Source: Nocardiopsis halotolerans DSM 44410 (GTDB lineage: Bacteria > Actinomycetota > Actinomycetes > Streptosporangiales > Streptosporangiaceae). From it: a stretch of 37,981 bases of DNA. The DNA is taken from the NCBI RefSeq assembly GCF_000341065.1, contig NZ_ANAX01000202.1:24225-62205 (forward strand), given 5' to 3'. The notes under the pieces were generated by a model. It did no database searches and had not been told where the DNA came from. It saw only the letters and a list, made by a program, of their open reading frames with translations. A program made the position numbers and the translations under genes. Shown one piece after another: positions 9,201 through 15,616 of the stretch (its first letter is position 1; the number at the start of each line of letters is the position of its first letter).

Positions 9201-9487
9201 TCGGCCATGACCTCAGCGAGGCCGACCGGCTCATGATGGAGGAACGCCTCCAGACGGTCATGGACAACCCCGAGGTCGAGATGGCCGCCGTCAACAACGA
9301 CGAGGGCGCCTTCCGGCACAAGTTCGACCCGGCGATGAAGGAAGCGGTCATGGACCGCTACGAGAGCGGCGTGGAGTTCACCGAGCGCTACATCGGTGAG
9401 CAGGACTTCCAGGACTCCATCAACCGGGCCATGAGCCGGGCCGCCTACCGGCTCCTGCGCCAGCGCAACGGCCTCAGCGGCACCTGA
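6284..9487 (+). CDS. hsdR: Type I restriction endonuclease subunit HsdR
   Basis: HsdR is the ATP-dependent translocase and nuclease of the type I enzyme and cuts unmodified DNA away from the recognition site. The 1067-residue protein has a PD-(D/E)xK nuclease domain with D144, E158 and K160 (LDLVLFVNGL then TAELKNP), a Walker A loop GSGKS with K318, a DEAH box at 444-447, further SF2 helicase motifs (FAFTATPKHKT; DKYQTGFDQPLL; LSRLNRTHP) and a helical C-terminus that contacts M and S. Its ATG lies within the hsdS stop (ATGA), so M, S and R are translated as one unit. No frameshift or missing motif was seen, so the system is probably active. A strong hairpin follows 25 bases after the stop. 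Confidence 0.95.
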   Translation: MSPVYDERTFEDHIVASMLERGWSQGANHHYAPELALDTAELTAFLGATQADAFEELVTRCGGSREQAQATFAKTLAKRIDTEGTLHVLRQGVTVEGLKFRLAYFKPSHTIAENALADYEANRLTVTRQLRYAAKDGDQGRALDLVLFVNGLPVATAELKNPLTGQNVNHAKHQYAHDRDPRELLFTKRTLVHFAVDPDLVFITTRLAGKDTRFLPFNTGSEGPGHTGGAGNPLPASDASGYRTAYLWETVWNVDNWLDLLERFVHVKRDKDDKGRRRETVIFPRFHQWHAVRGLVDHAARHGAGNNYLIQHSAGSGKSNTIAWLAHRLSSLHTPADPDLMDPAAVAKGLEPNTPVFDKTVIITDRSVLDRQLQDTVGDFSQVEGLVGRIGGKGGSKSAQLAEALSTSSKRIIVVTLQTFPALLDYLKREPTEIRGSRFAIVVDEAHSSQSGEAAKDVKKALRDLGLDADDDTDGTEGTESEGNAAEGASVPKSTEDALLESASYRGRSANLSYFAFTATPKHKTLNLFGVRSEATGLYEPFHTYSMRQAIEEGFILDPLRSYITYATQYRLLNGNTDDPEVDATKAKSQLARFALLHDSTLAQHAETIIENFNAVTRRQMGGRAKAMVVTRSREAALRMYRAVESYLKDSGVPDPGVLVAFSGTLKDPRSGEEVSEPAVNGFPETELPKRFAATRADDPAAVTRNGKEYRLLIVADKYQTGFDQPLLTTMFVEKSLKGVAAVQTLSRLNRTHPLKSQSDLRVLDFANDAQEIREAFRPYYEQAVTAEADPDILHTIAHRVMSEANVLVRDELQGFADAFHELEVQPGTDNLKNHPELNRFTAPAVERFAALMESEEEDERTDADRFRADLNDYVTKYAFLSQIMRYPDADLERLYLYGRFLLRVLPARKDGGVDVGEVDLSHLKLFRKAEDDLKLSPEGDQELPGFSDGTGSAYDPKKELLSEIIEIFNEHFGHDLSEADRLMMEERLQTVMDNPEVEMAAVNNDEGAFRHKFDPAMKEAVMDRYESGVEFTERYIGEQDFQDSINRAMSRAAYRLLRQRNGLSGT

Positions 9488-9511
9488 GGCACGCCTGAGC
9501 CCCCAAAGCAC

Positions 9512-9548
9512 TCGGCCCCGCCCGCTGGTTCGCAGCGGTCGGGGCCGA
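9512..9548 (+). terminator. GC-rich hairpin terminator after hsdR
   Basis: TCGGCCCCG at 9512-9520 pairs with CGGGGCCGA at 9540-9548, and the inner CCGCTG/CAGCGG pair extends the stem around a GTTCG loop. It lacks a long T-tract, as is common for actinobacterial terminators. It likely ends the hsd transcript and may work in both directions, since the next gene runs towards it. Confidence 0.7.
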
Positions 9549-9555
9549 ACGTTGT

Positions 9556-9612
9556 TGATCTTGTACTTATAGCTACTCTCGGTGGTCGAACCTCGCTATA
9601 AGTACAAGATCA
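9556..9612. repeat. Perfect 18-bp inverted repeat between convergent genes
   Basis: TGATCTTGTACTTATAGC at 9556-9573 is repeated in perfect inverted orientation at 9595-9612, around a 21-base centre. The arms are AT-rich in a GC-rich genome, which makes the match stand out. The centre holds the T-loop-like string GGTTCGA on the minus strand. The octamer TAGCTACT that begins inside the left arm (9570-9577) also occurs in the promoter of the XRE gene at 10741-10748. It could be a second terminator, a regulator binding site, or a recombination site; the sequence alone does not decide. Confidence 0.8.
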
Positions 9613-9640
9613 TTCGCGTATGGGCTGGCTGAGAAGGGAA

Positions 9641-9841
9641 TCAGATGCCCTTGGCGCTGTCGATGAAGGCGCGCCACTCGTCAGCACCGAAGAAGAGCGC
9701 GCCCAGCTCGCGGTGCTTGGTGTCCCGCATAGCGGCGCCGTTGTCCAGGTCAGCGACCTCGACGCAGGCTGCCTCGCTCTGGGAGTAGCTGGATTTCCGG
9801 AAGATGCATGCACGGGTGGTCGGGATGTTCGGGGCGTTCAT
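9641..9841 (-). CDS. DUF397 domain protein, partner of the XRE regulator
   Basis: The 66-residue product fits DUF397: an Arg-Lys-Ser-Ser-Tyr-Ser motif (RKSSYSQSEAACVEVADL), then MRDTKH, and the ending EWRAFIDSAKGI. DUF397 proteins are small actinobacterial partners of Scr1/WhiJ-type XRE regulators and are thought to bind or antagonise them during development and antibiotic control. I chose the ATG at 9841 because AAGGAA lies eight bases upstream, within the last codons of the XRE gene; an earlier in-frame ATG at 9871 would overlap that gene by 26 bases. The stop of the XRE gene is four bases before this start, so the two are co-translated. Confidence 0.88.
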   Translation of the reverse strand: MNAPNIPTTRACIFRKSSYSQSEAACVEVADLDNGAAMRDTKHRELGALFFGADEWRAFIDSAKGI

Positions 9842-9845
9842 GCCG

Positions 9846-10700
9846 TCATTCCTTGTCTTGGTGGTGTTCACCGGCGATGCGCTTGAGCATCGCCATCGTA
9901 GGTTTTCCTTCGTCCAGTGCTGCTGCCCGGAGCCGATTGAAGACGTCTGTGTAGTGTTCGATGTTCTCGTCGCTGGACATGAACATGTGCGAGGACGGTC
10001 CTTGCAGGTAGACAGTCAGCAACCCGTGGTGCTCCACGCGCAGGATCGATAGGGAGGCGAGTGTCAGTGCGGCGTGGGCACCGGCACTGTAAGGAAGCAC
10101 TTGGAGCGTAACGGTGGGGGCTCCCGCAAGATCGATGAGGTGATCGATCTGTTCCGCCATGAGTTCCGCGCTGCCGATGCGTTGGCGTAGGGCAGCCTCG
10201 GCGATGATGATCCATACGTTGGGCGGGGATTCCTTGGTGAGGATCTCCTGGCGGGTGAGCCGTACCTGTACTTCGCGGTCCAGATCGCTGTTGGGGCGCA
10301 TGGTCGCCTCGATCACCGCTCGGGCGTAGTCCTCGGTCTGAGCCACCCCTGGGACGAGTTGCGACTGGTAAATCTCGATCGAGGTGGCTTGAGCTTCGAT
10401 GTTGGCGTAGGAGCGGTAGCTTCTCTCCAGCTCGTAGGGCTGCCACTTGTCCGGCTCCCTTGCTTGCTTGCGCAACGCCAGCAAGCGGTCAAGCTCATGA
10501 GGGACCTCGTAGATGCTGAGAAGTCGCTCGATCGCCGCAGCCCCCGGTACCGCTCCGCCATCCCCGGGCGTCTCCCAACGAGCCAGGCTGCTGGCAGCGG
10601 TGCGCATGGCCTTGACTACGTCTCCGAACTTGCGTTCGCCACGGAGTCGACGCAGTTCCTGAGCGAGCTGCCACTGGGCCAGTGTCGGGTTGCCTGCCAT
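9846..10700 (-). CDS. XRE-family transcriptional regulator with DUF5753 domain (Scr1/WhiJ type)
   Basis: This 284-residue regulator has an N-terminal helix-turn-helix (about 8-65, LAQELRRLRGERKFGDVVKAMRTAASSLARWE) and a DUF5753 sensor domain (about 100-275) containing YQSQLVPGVAQTEDYARAVIEA and the conserved VLPYSAGAHAAL. Family members control sporulation or secondary metabolism in actinobacteria together with DUF397 and RsbW-like ATPase proteins, and all three types are present here. The DUF397 gene follows directly. The promoter region carries two direct AGCTACTT repeats overlapping a good sigma-70-like promoter, which suggests autoregulation. The ATG has only a distant GAAAGG upstream. 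It is intact. Confidence 0.92.
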   Translation of the reverse strand: MAGNPTLAQWQLAQELRRLRGERKFGDVVKAMRTAASSLARWETPGDGGAVPGAAAIERLLSIYEVPHELDRLLALRKQAREPDKWQPYELERSYRSYANIEAQATSIEIYQSQLVPGVAQTEDYARAVIEATMRPNSDLDREVQVRLTRQEILTKESPPNVWIIIAEAALRQRIGSAELMAEQIDHLIDLAGAPTVTLQVLPYSAGAHAALTLASLSILRVEHHGLLTVYLQGPSSHMFMSSDENIEHYTDVFNRLRAAALDEGKPTMAMLKRIAGEHHQDKE

Positions 10701-10736
10701 ATCTGTTGATGATGCCTTTCTTCGCGAGTCCGGACA

Positions 10737-10766
10737 AAATTAGCTACTTTCAGAAGCTACTTGCAA
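10737..10766 (-). promoter_or_regulatory. XRE gene promoter with paired AGCTACTT operator-like repeats
   Basis: On the minus strand TTGCAA (10761-10766) and TAATTT (10737-10742) are 18 bases apart, placing the start of transcription about 30 bases before the XRE ATG. Two direct AGCTACTT repeats at 10742-10749 and 10755-10762 fill the spacer, 13 bases apart. This is the position expected for an autorepressor site. TTGCAA is its own reverse complement, so it could also serve a rightward promoter, though no clear -10 box was found that way. Confidence 0.5.
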
Positions 10767-11029
10767 ATGCTCGTGGCATTGAGTTTACTAGAGATGTACG
10801 CAGCGAAGGCACGTAGAGGTTGCCGTCGCTGCTGACCAGGGCGGACGTAAGCACAGCAGCAGCTCTCAGTCCAGAAGGGCATGAGGCGGTTCGCAGCGCC
10901 ACGGACGTCCGATGTCGAGCGGAAGAAGATCTGGCTGGGGGAGGACGCATCCCGACCCGGCTGGACGCGGTGATGGGCTCACGGGCCGACACCGTGGGAG
11001 TCGCCTGGTTCGGGCGGCTGCATGAAAAC

Positions 11030-11064
11030 GGGCTCTGGGGGCGATTGCGGCGCCTCCAGAGCCC
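11030..11064 (+). terminator. Hairpin in the leader of the ATPase gene
   Basis: GGGCTCTGG (11030-11038) pairs with CCAGAGCCC (11056-11064), and inner GGC/GCC bases can extend the stem. It ends 47 bases before the ATG at 11112. It may be a terminator for transcripts from further left or a leader structure that attenuates the ATPase operon. Confidence 0.45.
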
Positions 11065-11111
11065 AAGCCGACAACCAACCCACCCCTGTGAGAAGCAAGG
11101 AGCTTGCCGAC

Positions 11112-11648
11112 ATGTCCATCATGCCGCGTCCCCGTGCGCCGTTCCACACCCCCACCCCGGGTTTCGCCGGGCGCCGCTGGGCTTCCCGTGTCTACCCCGG
11201 TCACCTGTCCCAGGCCGCGTGGGTGCGTGAGGACCTGCGCGCCGATCTGTTCCGCTTGGAGGGCCTGTGCCCGGACTTGGCCGACACGATCGTGCTGTGC
11301 GCGAGCGAGATGTTCGCGAACGGGGTCGACCACTCCCGTTCCGGCGAGTCGGACGGCCGGGTCATCCGCATCCTGTCCATGCCCACCGCCACCACGCTGC
11401 ACTTGGGCATTGTCGACGACGGCGTGCGGGAGCCCGCTCCCACCCTTCCGGAGATCCCGTACCAGCGCACGGCGAAAGAGTGGGAGGAGGCCGAGCGCGG
11501 CCGGGGTCTGCTGCTCATCAACTCCCTGGCCACCCGCTGGGGCACCCGGGCCGTGGTGGACTTCCCGTTCTGCGCAGGGCTGGGCACGATCGTGTGGGCT
11601 GAATTCACCCTCACCACCAACACCACCACCGCCGGGGCCGACCGATGA
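11112..11648 (+). CDS. RsbW-like ATP-binding protein (HATPase_c_2)
   Basis: This 178-residue protein matches the small GHKL ATPases that act as anti-sigma or regulatory kinases in actinobacteria. The N box is degenerate (EMFANGVDHS in place of the usual ELVTNAVRHS, keeping E, N and H). The G1 region is IVDDGV and the later glycine segment is ERGRGLLLINSLATRWG. I chose the ATG at 11112, nine bases after AAGGAG, over an earlier in-frame ATG at 11022 that lies before the hairpin. It is divergent from the XRE/DUF397 pair, the usual WhiJ-type arrangement, and overlaps the next gene by ATGA. The likely role is signalling together with the XRE regulator. Confidence 0.88.
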   Translation: MSIMPRPRAPFHTPTPGFAGRRWASRVYPGHLSQAAWVREDLRADLFRLEGLCPDLADTIVLCASEMFANGVDHSRSGESDGRVIRILSMPTATTLHLGIVDDGVREPAPTLPEIPYQRTAKEWEEAERGRGLLLINSLATRWGTRAVVDFPFCAGLGTIVWAEFTLTTNTTTAGADR

Positions 11649-12172
11649 CCGCCGAACCGGTCTCCTCCGGGGTGCGTGCGGTGCTGGACGCGCCCCGGGG
11701 TCGCCGTTTCTCCAAGCCCAGCTACCCGACCCCGCTCACCCGGGAACAGCGCCTGCTCGCCCAGATGGAGGGCAACCCCCGGGTGGCCTACCGGCAGGCG
11801 CACGGGGTTCTGCCCGAGTGGATGCGCGTTCACGCCGCCCGGCTGGACGCGCGCGCTTCCCGGACCACCGAACGCCCCGAGGAGCGCCCGCGCAGGCCTG
11901 CCACACAGCCGGAACGCCCGCCTGAACCCGTGGTTCCGCGTCCGCGTCCGGCCCCGGATGACGGCCCGTTCCCGCCTGGCCGGGAGCGCCCGCCGTTGCC
12001 GCGTCGCCGTTCGAAGCGTCCGCACGGCCGCCGCCGCAAACCCGGCCGTCTGGGCTACCTCCGCCGCCTCGGCGGCACCGCCCGCACCGGCCCGGCCCGC
12101 ATGCTGGCCGCCTACACCCTCGCGAGCAGCGCCGGAGCCCTGGCCCACCACCTGGCCACGGTCCTGCTGTAG
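11645..12172 (+). CDS. Small basic Pro/Arg-rich protein coupled to the ATPase gene
   Basis: The 175-residue product has a short ordered N-terminus (residues about 18-65, including YPTPLTREQRLLAQMEGNPRV), a long Pro/Arg-rich, probably disordered middle, and a C-terminal stretch (about 150-175, Ala/Leu rich, AYTLASSAGALAHHLATVLL) that could be an amphipathic or membrane-contacting helix. No catalytic motif is visible and I do not know the family. The start overlaps the ATPase stop by four bases, so the two are made together. The last 50 or so codons and the following terminator are present a second time as a degraded copy at about 19165-19400. That shows this small gene belongs to a duplicated cassette. 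Confidence 0.75.
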   Translation: MTAEPVSSGVRAVLDAPRGRRFSKPSYPTPLTREQRLLAQMEGNPRVAYRQAHGVLPEWMRVHAARLDARASRTTERPEERPRRPATQPERPPEPVVPRPRPAPDDGPFPPGRERPPLPRRRSKRPHGRRRKPGRLGYLRRLGGTARTGPARMLAAYTLASSAGALAHHLATVLL

Positions 12173-12199
12173 CGACCCGCCCCGGCCTGCGCACACCGC

Positions 12200-12239
12200 G
12201 ACGGCCGCGCCGGACCCTCCAGTCCCCGGCGCGGCCGTC
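12200..12239. terminator. Bidirectional terminator between convergent genes
   Basis: GACGGCCGCGCCGG at 12200-12213 pairs perfectly with CCGGCGCGGCCGTC at 12226-12239 around a 12-base loop. It sits between the rightward ATPase operon and the leftward GNAT gene and followed in the plus direction by a pyrimidine-rich run. It should stop transcription from both sides. Confidence 0.8.
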
Positions 12240-12253
12240 ACCTTCTTCCCGTC

Positions 12254-12835
12254 TCAGTCGTCCGCGTTCACGAGCACCGACGGCCAGGGAAAGTCCTCAG
12301 GGATGGCGTCCATGACCACCTCGCCGCAGCGGCGTCCCCGCCACTGCCCGGCGCTGCGCATGGTGCCCACCTCACGGAAACCCGCCTTGGCGTAGGCGTT
12401 GCGGCCTGCGGTGTTGGGTTCCAGTACCTTGAGCCAGACCATCTCCAGCCCGATGACGTGGAAGGCGTAGTCCAGCGTCAGCCGCGTCGCGATGGTTCCC
12501 ACGCCCTTCCCACGGGCCTCGGGCGCCACGACCAGGATGAACTCGCCCGTGCGCACCTGGTGGTCGATGAGCACACTGGCCAGCCCGCACGGCACCGCCT
12601 CACCCCCGCGCACGTCGTAGACGGTGAAGCGGGCCTGGTCGGGCGCGCCGCGCAGCTGGTGTTCCAGCCCTTCGGCGCGGGACTCGGCGCTTTCCGGCAC
12701 CTGCCGCCCGTAGCCCAGCACCGCACCGGGATCGCTCTCCCACCGCCAGTACTCGCGGGCCAGGTCGGCGCGCAACGCTCCCAGGGCGATGCCCTCGGCC
12801 TCGGCCCACAGGACCGGTTCGGCGATGTCACTCAC
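12254..12835 (-). CDS. GNAT-family N-acetyltransferase
   Basis: The 193-residue protein has the GNAT fold pattern, with the acetyl-CoA pyrophosphate-binding loop in VVAPEARGKGVGT (about residues 103-115) and the later NTAGRNAYAKAGFREVG segment. The RimJ/RimL-like ending suggests an amine or N-terminal acceptor, but the substrate cannot be read from sequence. The GTG start overlaps the end of the upstream B2-peptidase-like frame by eight bases, so translation is coupled. This places it as a possible tailoring or self-protection enzyme of a small RiPP-type operon. Motifs are complete. Confidence 0.88.
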   Translation of the reverse strand: MSDIAEPVLWAEAEGIALGALRADLAREYWRWESDPGAVLGYGRQVPESAESRAEGLEHQLRGAPDQARFTVYDVRGGEAVPCGLASVLIDHQVRTGEFILVVAPEARGKGVGTIATRLTLDYAFHVIGLEMVWLKVLEPNTAGRNAYAKAGFREVGTMRSAGQWRGRRCGEVVMDAIPEDFPWPSVLVNADD

Positions 12836-13091
12836 AGGACTCCTCGAAGAGTCGGTGATGTCGTCGGACTCGGCCGCCGACGTCGACCCAGGCGTGCAAC
12901 CGCACCGGGTCGGTAGCCACCCCGTGCCGGAAGGCGGCCCGGTAGCCCGCCCAGCGCAGGGGGACGGTGGTCGCCGCGGCCTCCTCCCAACATGCCACGC
13001 GCAGTGGTAGCAGGCGGCCCGCTTTCCTCACCGCATAGGTCGCCTGCACCGCCGCGGCATAGTCGGCGATGCCTGTTTCCGCTCGCTGCAC
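12828..13091 (-). pseudogene. Lasso-peptide B2-type leader peptidase domain, split from its N-terminal half
   Basis: The frame encodes the catalytic half of a lasso peptide biosynthesis B2 (transglutaminase-like) protease. B2 enzymes remove the leader peptide from RiPP precursors. Visible are VRKAGRLLPLRVACWEEAA, with the catalytic Cys (residue 34 counted from the GTG at 13091), and RLHAWVDVGG, with His 66 and Asp 70 completing the triad. No ribosome site precedes this GTG, and the frame stays open upstream only to a TGA at 13140-13142. Immediately upstream, in the next frame, lies a PqqD-like segment with a strong ribosome site. Removing one G from the G5-T-G5 run at 13126-13136 would join the two into one protein of about 231 residues. 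I therefore read this as the C-terminal half of a broken or frameshifted B1-B2 fusion. A sequencing error in the G run is an alternative. Confidence 0.65.
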
Positions 13092-13119
13092 CAGGTGCCG
13101 GGTACGGGCGAACGCACTC

Positions 13120-13524
13120 CTACGTCCCCCACCCCCTGGTCAGTACGACGAGGAGGGCAACGATTCCCAGGGCGTACCAGTGCAGGGAAGCCCGTGGAAT
13201 CGGCGCGAGCGCGGCAGGGCTGTCCCGTGTCCCCCAGCTGGGAGAGGAGGGATTTCCCCGCCTGACCCTCTCCCATGAACGCGGTTCCTCTCGTTGGATG
13301 AGCACACCCGTGTCCACCAGCGCCACCAGAACCCGCTCCTGGACCGGGTCCAGGGAGAGAACTGGAGTCGCACCCCCTGTACTCCACATGCGGGAGATGA
13401 CCCGGCTGGCCTCCTCGGACAGCAGCAGCACGGACCCCTTCTCCACGTCCAGGGCGACGCATGCCGACGGGAAACAGACCAGCCGCAGGTGTGGGGCGGG
13501 GGAGAGCAAGGAAGGGAGGGTCAC
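13120..13524 (-). CDS. PqqD-like (RiPP recognition element) N-terminal half of a B1-B2 protein
   Basis: The GTG at 13524 follows AGGAGG by seven bases, one of the best ribosome sites in the window. The 134-residue product begins with a PqqD-like winged-helix pattern (CVALDVEKGSVLLLSEEASR, then VLVALVDTGVLIQRE, residues about 20-85), the fold that grips RiPP leader peptides. It ends in a hydrophobic helix (LHWYALGIVALLVVLTRG), which is typical of the start of B2 proteins. The frame then runs into TAG just after a G5-T-G5 run, while the B2 catalytic domain continues in the adjacent frame. No asparagine-synthase-like cyclase or convincing precursor peptide was found beside it, so the pathway looks incomplete here. 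Family assignment is by motif pattern only. Confidence 0.6.
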   Translation of the reverse strand: MTLPSLLSPAPHLRLVCFPSACVALDVEKGSVLLLSEEASRVISRMWSTGGATPVLSLDPVQERVLVALVDTGVLIQREEPRSWERVRRGNPSSPSWGTRDSPAALAPIPRASLHWYALGIVALLVVLTRGWGT

Positions 13525-13715
13525 CTTCCGGCCTCCTGACCCAGCGACTGCGTGTGGAACACGCATTGGGGAGCGGTGAGCCGTATCCCGGGTAAGTGGC
13601 CGGGGCTGGAACCGGACGGCCTACACCTTGGCTGCCCTGCGGGGCGCTGGCCCACCGGCGCACCCGCACCATGGCATCGAGACGGTGGGGCCGGTTGTTC
13701 GACGGAAGGCGGAAC

Positions 13716-14168
13716 TCACCACCACGGGGTGCGGCTGCCCGCCTCCGAGCACGTGTTCTCGAAGAGGTCCAGGACGCAGGCGCGAAAGGCGCGTGCGCTG
13801 CTGGAGGAGGTGGGGTACCCCGCAGTCCAGTTGAACCCGTCGGTCCCCAGGTTGAAGTGCGCGGAGTCATCGGGGATCCGGTTGCCGTCCGTGTCCACTT
13901 CGAATCGCAGGTAGAGCCCTCCGGACGGTGGCGGCACGTTCATGGCACGCCCCCATCCGTACTGCCGTCCCTGGTAGGTGCCGTAGCGGATCTGCACGGT
14001 TCCGAGTGATGTGTTCACGGAAGAGGCGGTTCTTGGGTTGCTGATGTCCAAGACCTGAGAATGGTTGATCCAGGGGTCGGCGGACGCGGGTGAGGCGGTC
14101 ACTGCGCTCAGACCCACCATCAGTCCGGATGCCGCTATCACCGCTGCCGTCTTCCTGACGATGCCCAT
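13716..14168 (-). CDS. Small secreted protein
   Basis: The 150-residue product starts with a classic Sec signal peptide (basic MGIVRK, hydrophobic core, cleavage likely after ASPASA at about residue 31). The mature part is compact and includes TVQIRYGTYQGRQYGWGRAMN, which resembles the DUF2690-like pattern of short secreted actinobacterial proteins, and SSSSARAFRACVLDLFENTCS with two Cys that could form a disulphide. No enzyme motif is visible. GAAGGAA lies four bases before the ATG. It runs in the same direction as the B1/B2/GNAT genes but is separated from them by 190 bases, so it is probably an independent unit. Confidence 0.8.
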   Translation of the reverse strand: MGIVRKTAAVIAASGLMVGLSAVTASPASADPWINHSQVLDISNPRTASSVNTSLGTVQIRYGTYQGRQYGWGRAMNVPPPSGGLYLRFEVDTDGNRIPDDSAHFNLGTDGFNWTAGYPTSSSSARAFRACVLDLFENTCSEAGSRTPWW

Positions 14169-14432
14169 CGTGTTCCTTCACGGTCGGGGACGCCTCGTTC
14201 CGGGAGCGCCGCACGTGCATTGACCGGAACACGACATCACGTAGCGCTTACGGGGGGCTTAACGTGTCCTTTCGCCCCTCGGACCCAACGCGGCCGGATC
14301 ATCCCCGCACGCTGTCGGCCCCGGTGCCAGCACTCTGCGGCTCCCGCACCGGCGACAACGACGGCGTTCCGCTCCGGCTTGACACGTTCCGCGCCCGATC
14401 GCGGCGTCGCGCCCTTGGCCAGCCGTTCAGCC

Positions 14433-14666
14433 TCACCATCTCGAAGAGCCGAGCCTGCCCTCGATCGGTGCGCCGCTGATGTCCGCGACACATGCAGCGA
14501 CTACCTCGCGTGTCATCTCGATCCCGAGGAACACGTGCGTGAGAAAGGCCCCCGGTCCGTCGTGGTGGAAGTCGATGCTCTCCCCGAGTGATGGGAAACT
14601 CTCGACCGGAGCGAGAGCACTCCTCGGTCCGTGGCATCCGCGACCACCGGCGCTTCCGTATCGCAC
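14433..14666 (-). CDS. Possible small hypothetical protein or gene remnant
   Basis: A 77-residue frame starts with GTG at 14666 shortly after AGGGG. The C-terminal half (ESIDFHHDGPGAFLTHVFLG, then TREVVAACVADI) reads like folded protein, while the N-terminal 25 residues are low-complexity. It lies 18 bases downstream of the membrane protein gene and may be co-transcribed with it. It could also be the tail of a larger decayed gene. No family is recognised. Confidence 0.35.
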   Translation of the reverse strand: MRYGSAGGRGCHGPRSALAPVESFPSLGESIDFHHDGPGAFLTHVFLGIEMTREVVAACVADISGAPIEGRLGSSRW

Positions 14667-14684
14667 CGCCCCTGCGCATGAACC

Positions 14685-15242
14685 TCAGCGTGGTTCGGTC
14701 GGGGGCGCCTGTCCGAGACTCCGTTCGTCCACAACGGGGGTGTCCGGTGCGAACCGGGCGACTCCTGAGGCCAGTTCGGAACCACAACGGTATGAGAGCC
14801 GGACGCTCGCGACTTGTCGGAAGCCCTCGGTCCGGGAGGCGGCCGGCACGATGCCGACCTGCGGTTCCCAGCCGGGGATGAACCCGAACCGCCGGACCCT
14901 CCGGCGCCACAACACGATTCGGTCTACCTCGCTCCAGCGCGCGAAGACCTTGGATTTTCCGCGGAGCTGAATCCGCTCGGCGTCCAGGCACACCGCCGGG
15001 CCACGGAGGAACAGACTGATCGTCAGCAGGAGTGGACAACCGAGCGCAGTGACGACCAGCGTCAACGGGGCCGCCCAGGCGTAGGCCTGCGTTTCGTGCC
15101 ACGTGACCGGATCGCGGACCGTCACTTCACCGGTGCCGGCGACGGTCAGGAGCCACGGAGCGGCGAGCACCACGAGGAGGCCGAGAGCCGGTTCGACGCG
15201 GTCCTTGATGGTGATCTCAGGAAACCGACCATTGCCAGACAT
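14685..15242 (-). CDS. Membrane protein with PH-like domain
   Basis: The 185-residue product has two clear membrane segments (about residues 19-38, LGLLVVLAAPWLLTVAGTG, and about 54-78, WAAPLTLVVTALGCPLLLTI). A soluble domain follows that begins with LDAERIQLRGKSKVFARWSEVDRIVLWRR, the strand pattern of bacterial PH-like domains found in many actinobacterial membrane proteins. The last 20 residues are low-complexity. Function is unknown; such proteins are often cell-envelope components. There is no clear link to its neighbours. Confidence 0.75.
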   Translation of the reverse strand: MSGNGRFPEITIKDRVEPALGLLVVLAAPWLLTVAGTGEVTVRDPVTWHETQAYAWAAPLTLVVTALGCPLLLTISLFLRGPAVCLDAERIQLRGKSKVFARWSEVDRIVLWRRRVRRFGFIPGWEPQVGIVPAASRTEGFRQVASVRLSYRCGSELASGVARFAPDTPVVDERSLGQAPPTEPR

Positions 15243-15340
15243 GCGCAGACCTTTTGTTCGGGCGAAGTCTCATCATGCCGACACGGTGTCAGCCTGAGAC
15301 CGAACCCGTTCGGCCTTGACCCCGGGTCTTGGGCGCGGGG

Positions 15341-15616
15341 ATGACCGGAAGGGGACACCAGGTCCAGGTGCGGGACCCGTCGCCGGTGGCGTACACGAAG
15401 TGGTGCCGCGGCTCAGCCCGGGGCGCGAGCCATGATCTGAACCGGGCCAGGCGTCGCAAGCAGTACGCCGCGCTCAAGGAGCGTTACCGGGCGCGGTTGA
15501 CCGACAGAGGCCGCGTCGAATCCGACCCCGGCGTGGGGGAGGCCCTTCTCGCTGAGATGGCCGAATCCGCCGAGGCCCGCCGTCGGGCGACCACGAAGGC
15601 ACCGGGTGAGGGGTGA
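15341..15616 (+). CDS. Likely antitoxin or partner gene of the broken PemK/MazF toxin
   Basis: The 91-residue protein, counted from the ATG at 15341, is basic and mostly helical (LNRARRRKQYAALKERYRAR, then LLAEMAESAEARRRAT). It has no known DNA-binding motif that I can name. Its stop overlaps the GTG start of the downstream toxin gene (GTGA), the normal coupling of a toxin-antitoxin pair, which is the main argument for its role. The ribosome site is weak (GCGGGG). Codon usage matches the genome, so it may still be expressed although the toxin gene is damaged. Confidence 0.5.
   Translation: MTGRGHQVQVRDPSPVAYTKWCRGSARGASHDLNRARRRKQYAALKERYRARLTDRGRVESDPGVGEALLAEMAESAEARRRATTKAPGEG

Larger units (their letters stand above)
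10701..11111. other. Divergent intergenic region of the XRE/ATPase cassette
   Basis: This 411-base region separates the XRE gene from the divergent ATPase gene. It holds the XRE promoter with its direct repeats (10737-10766) near one end and a strong hairpin (11030-11064) near the other. Open frames in the middle have no convincing codon bias or ribosome sites, and I see no further gene. Confidence 0.6.

Noticed and set aside
6245-9511. 1088-codon minus-strand open frame opposite hsdR
   Set aside because: A typical antisense shadow in high-GC DNA. hsdR on the plus strand has every expected motif.
9574-9594. tRNA gene suggested by the T-loop-like GGTTCGA within the inverted repeat
   Set aside because: No acceptor, D or anticodon arms fit around it, so it is not a tRNA.
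13525-13715. Possible RiPP precursor peptide upstream of the PqqD-like gene
   Set aside because: Short minus-strand frames exist, one ending at the GTG start of the next gene, but none shows a leader motif or a plausible core, and none has a ribosome site.
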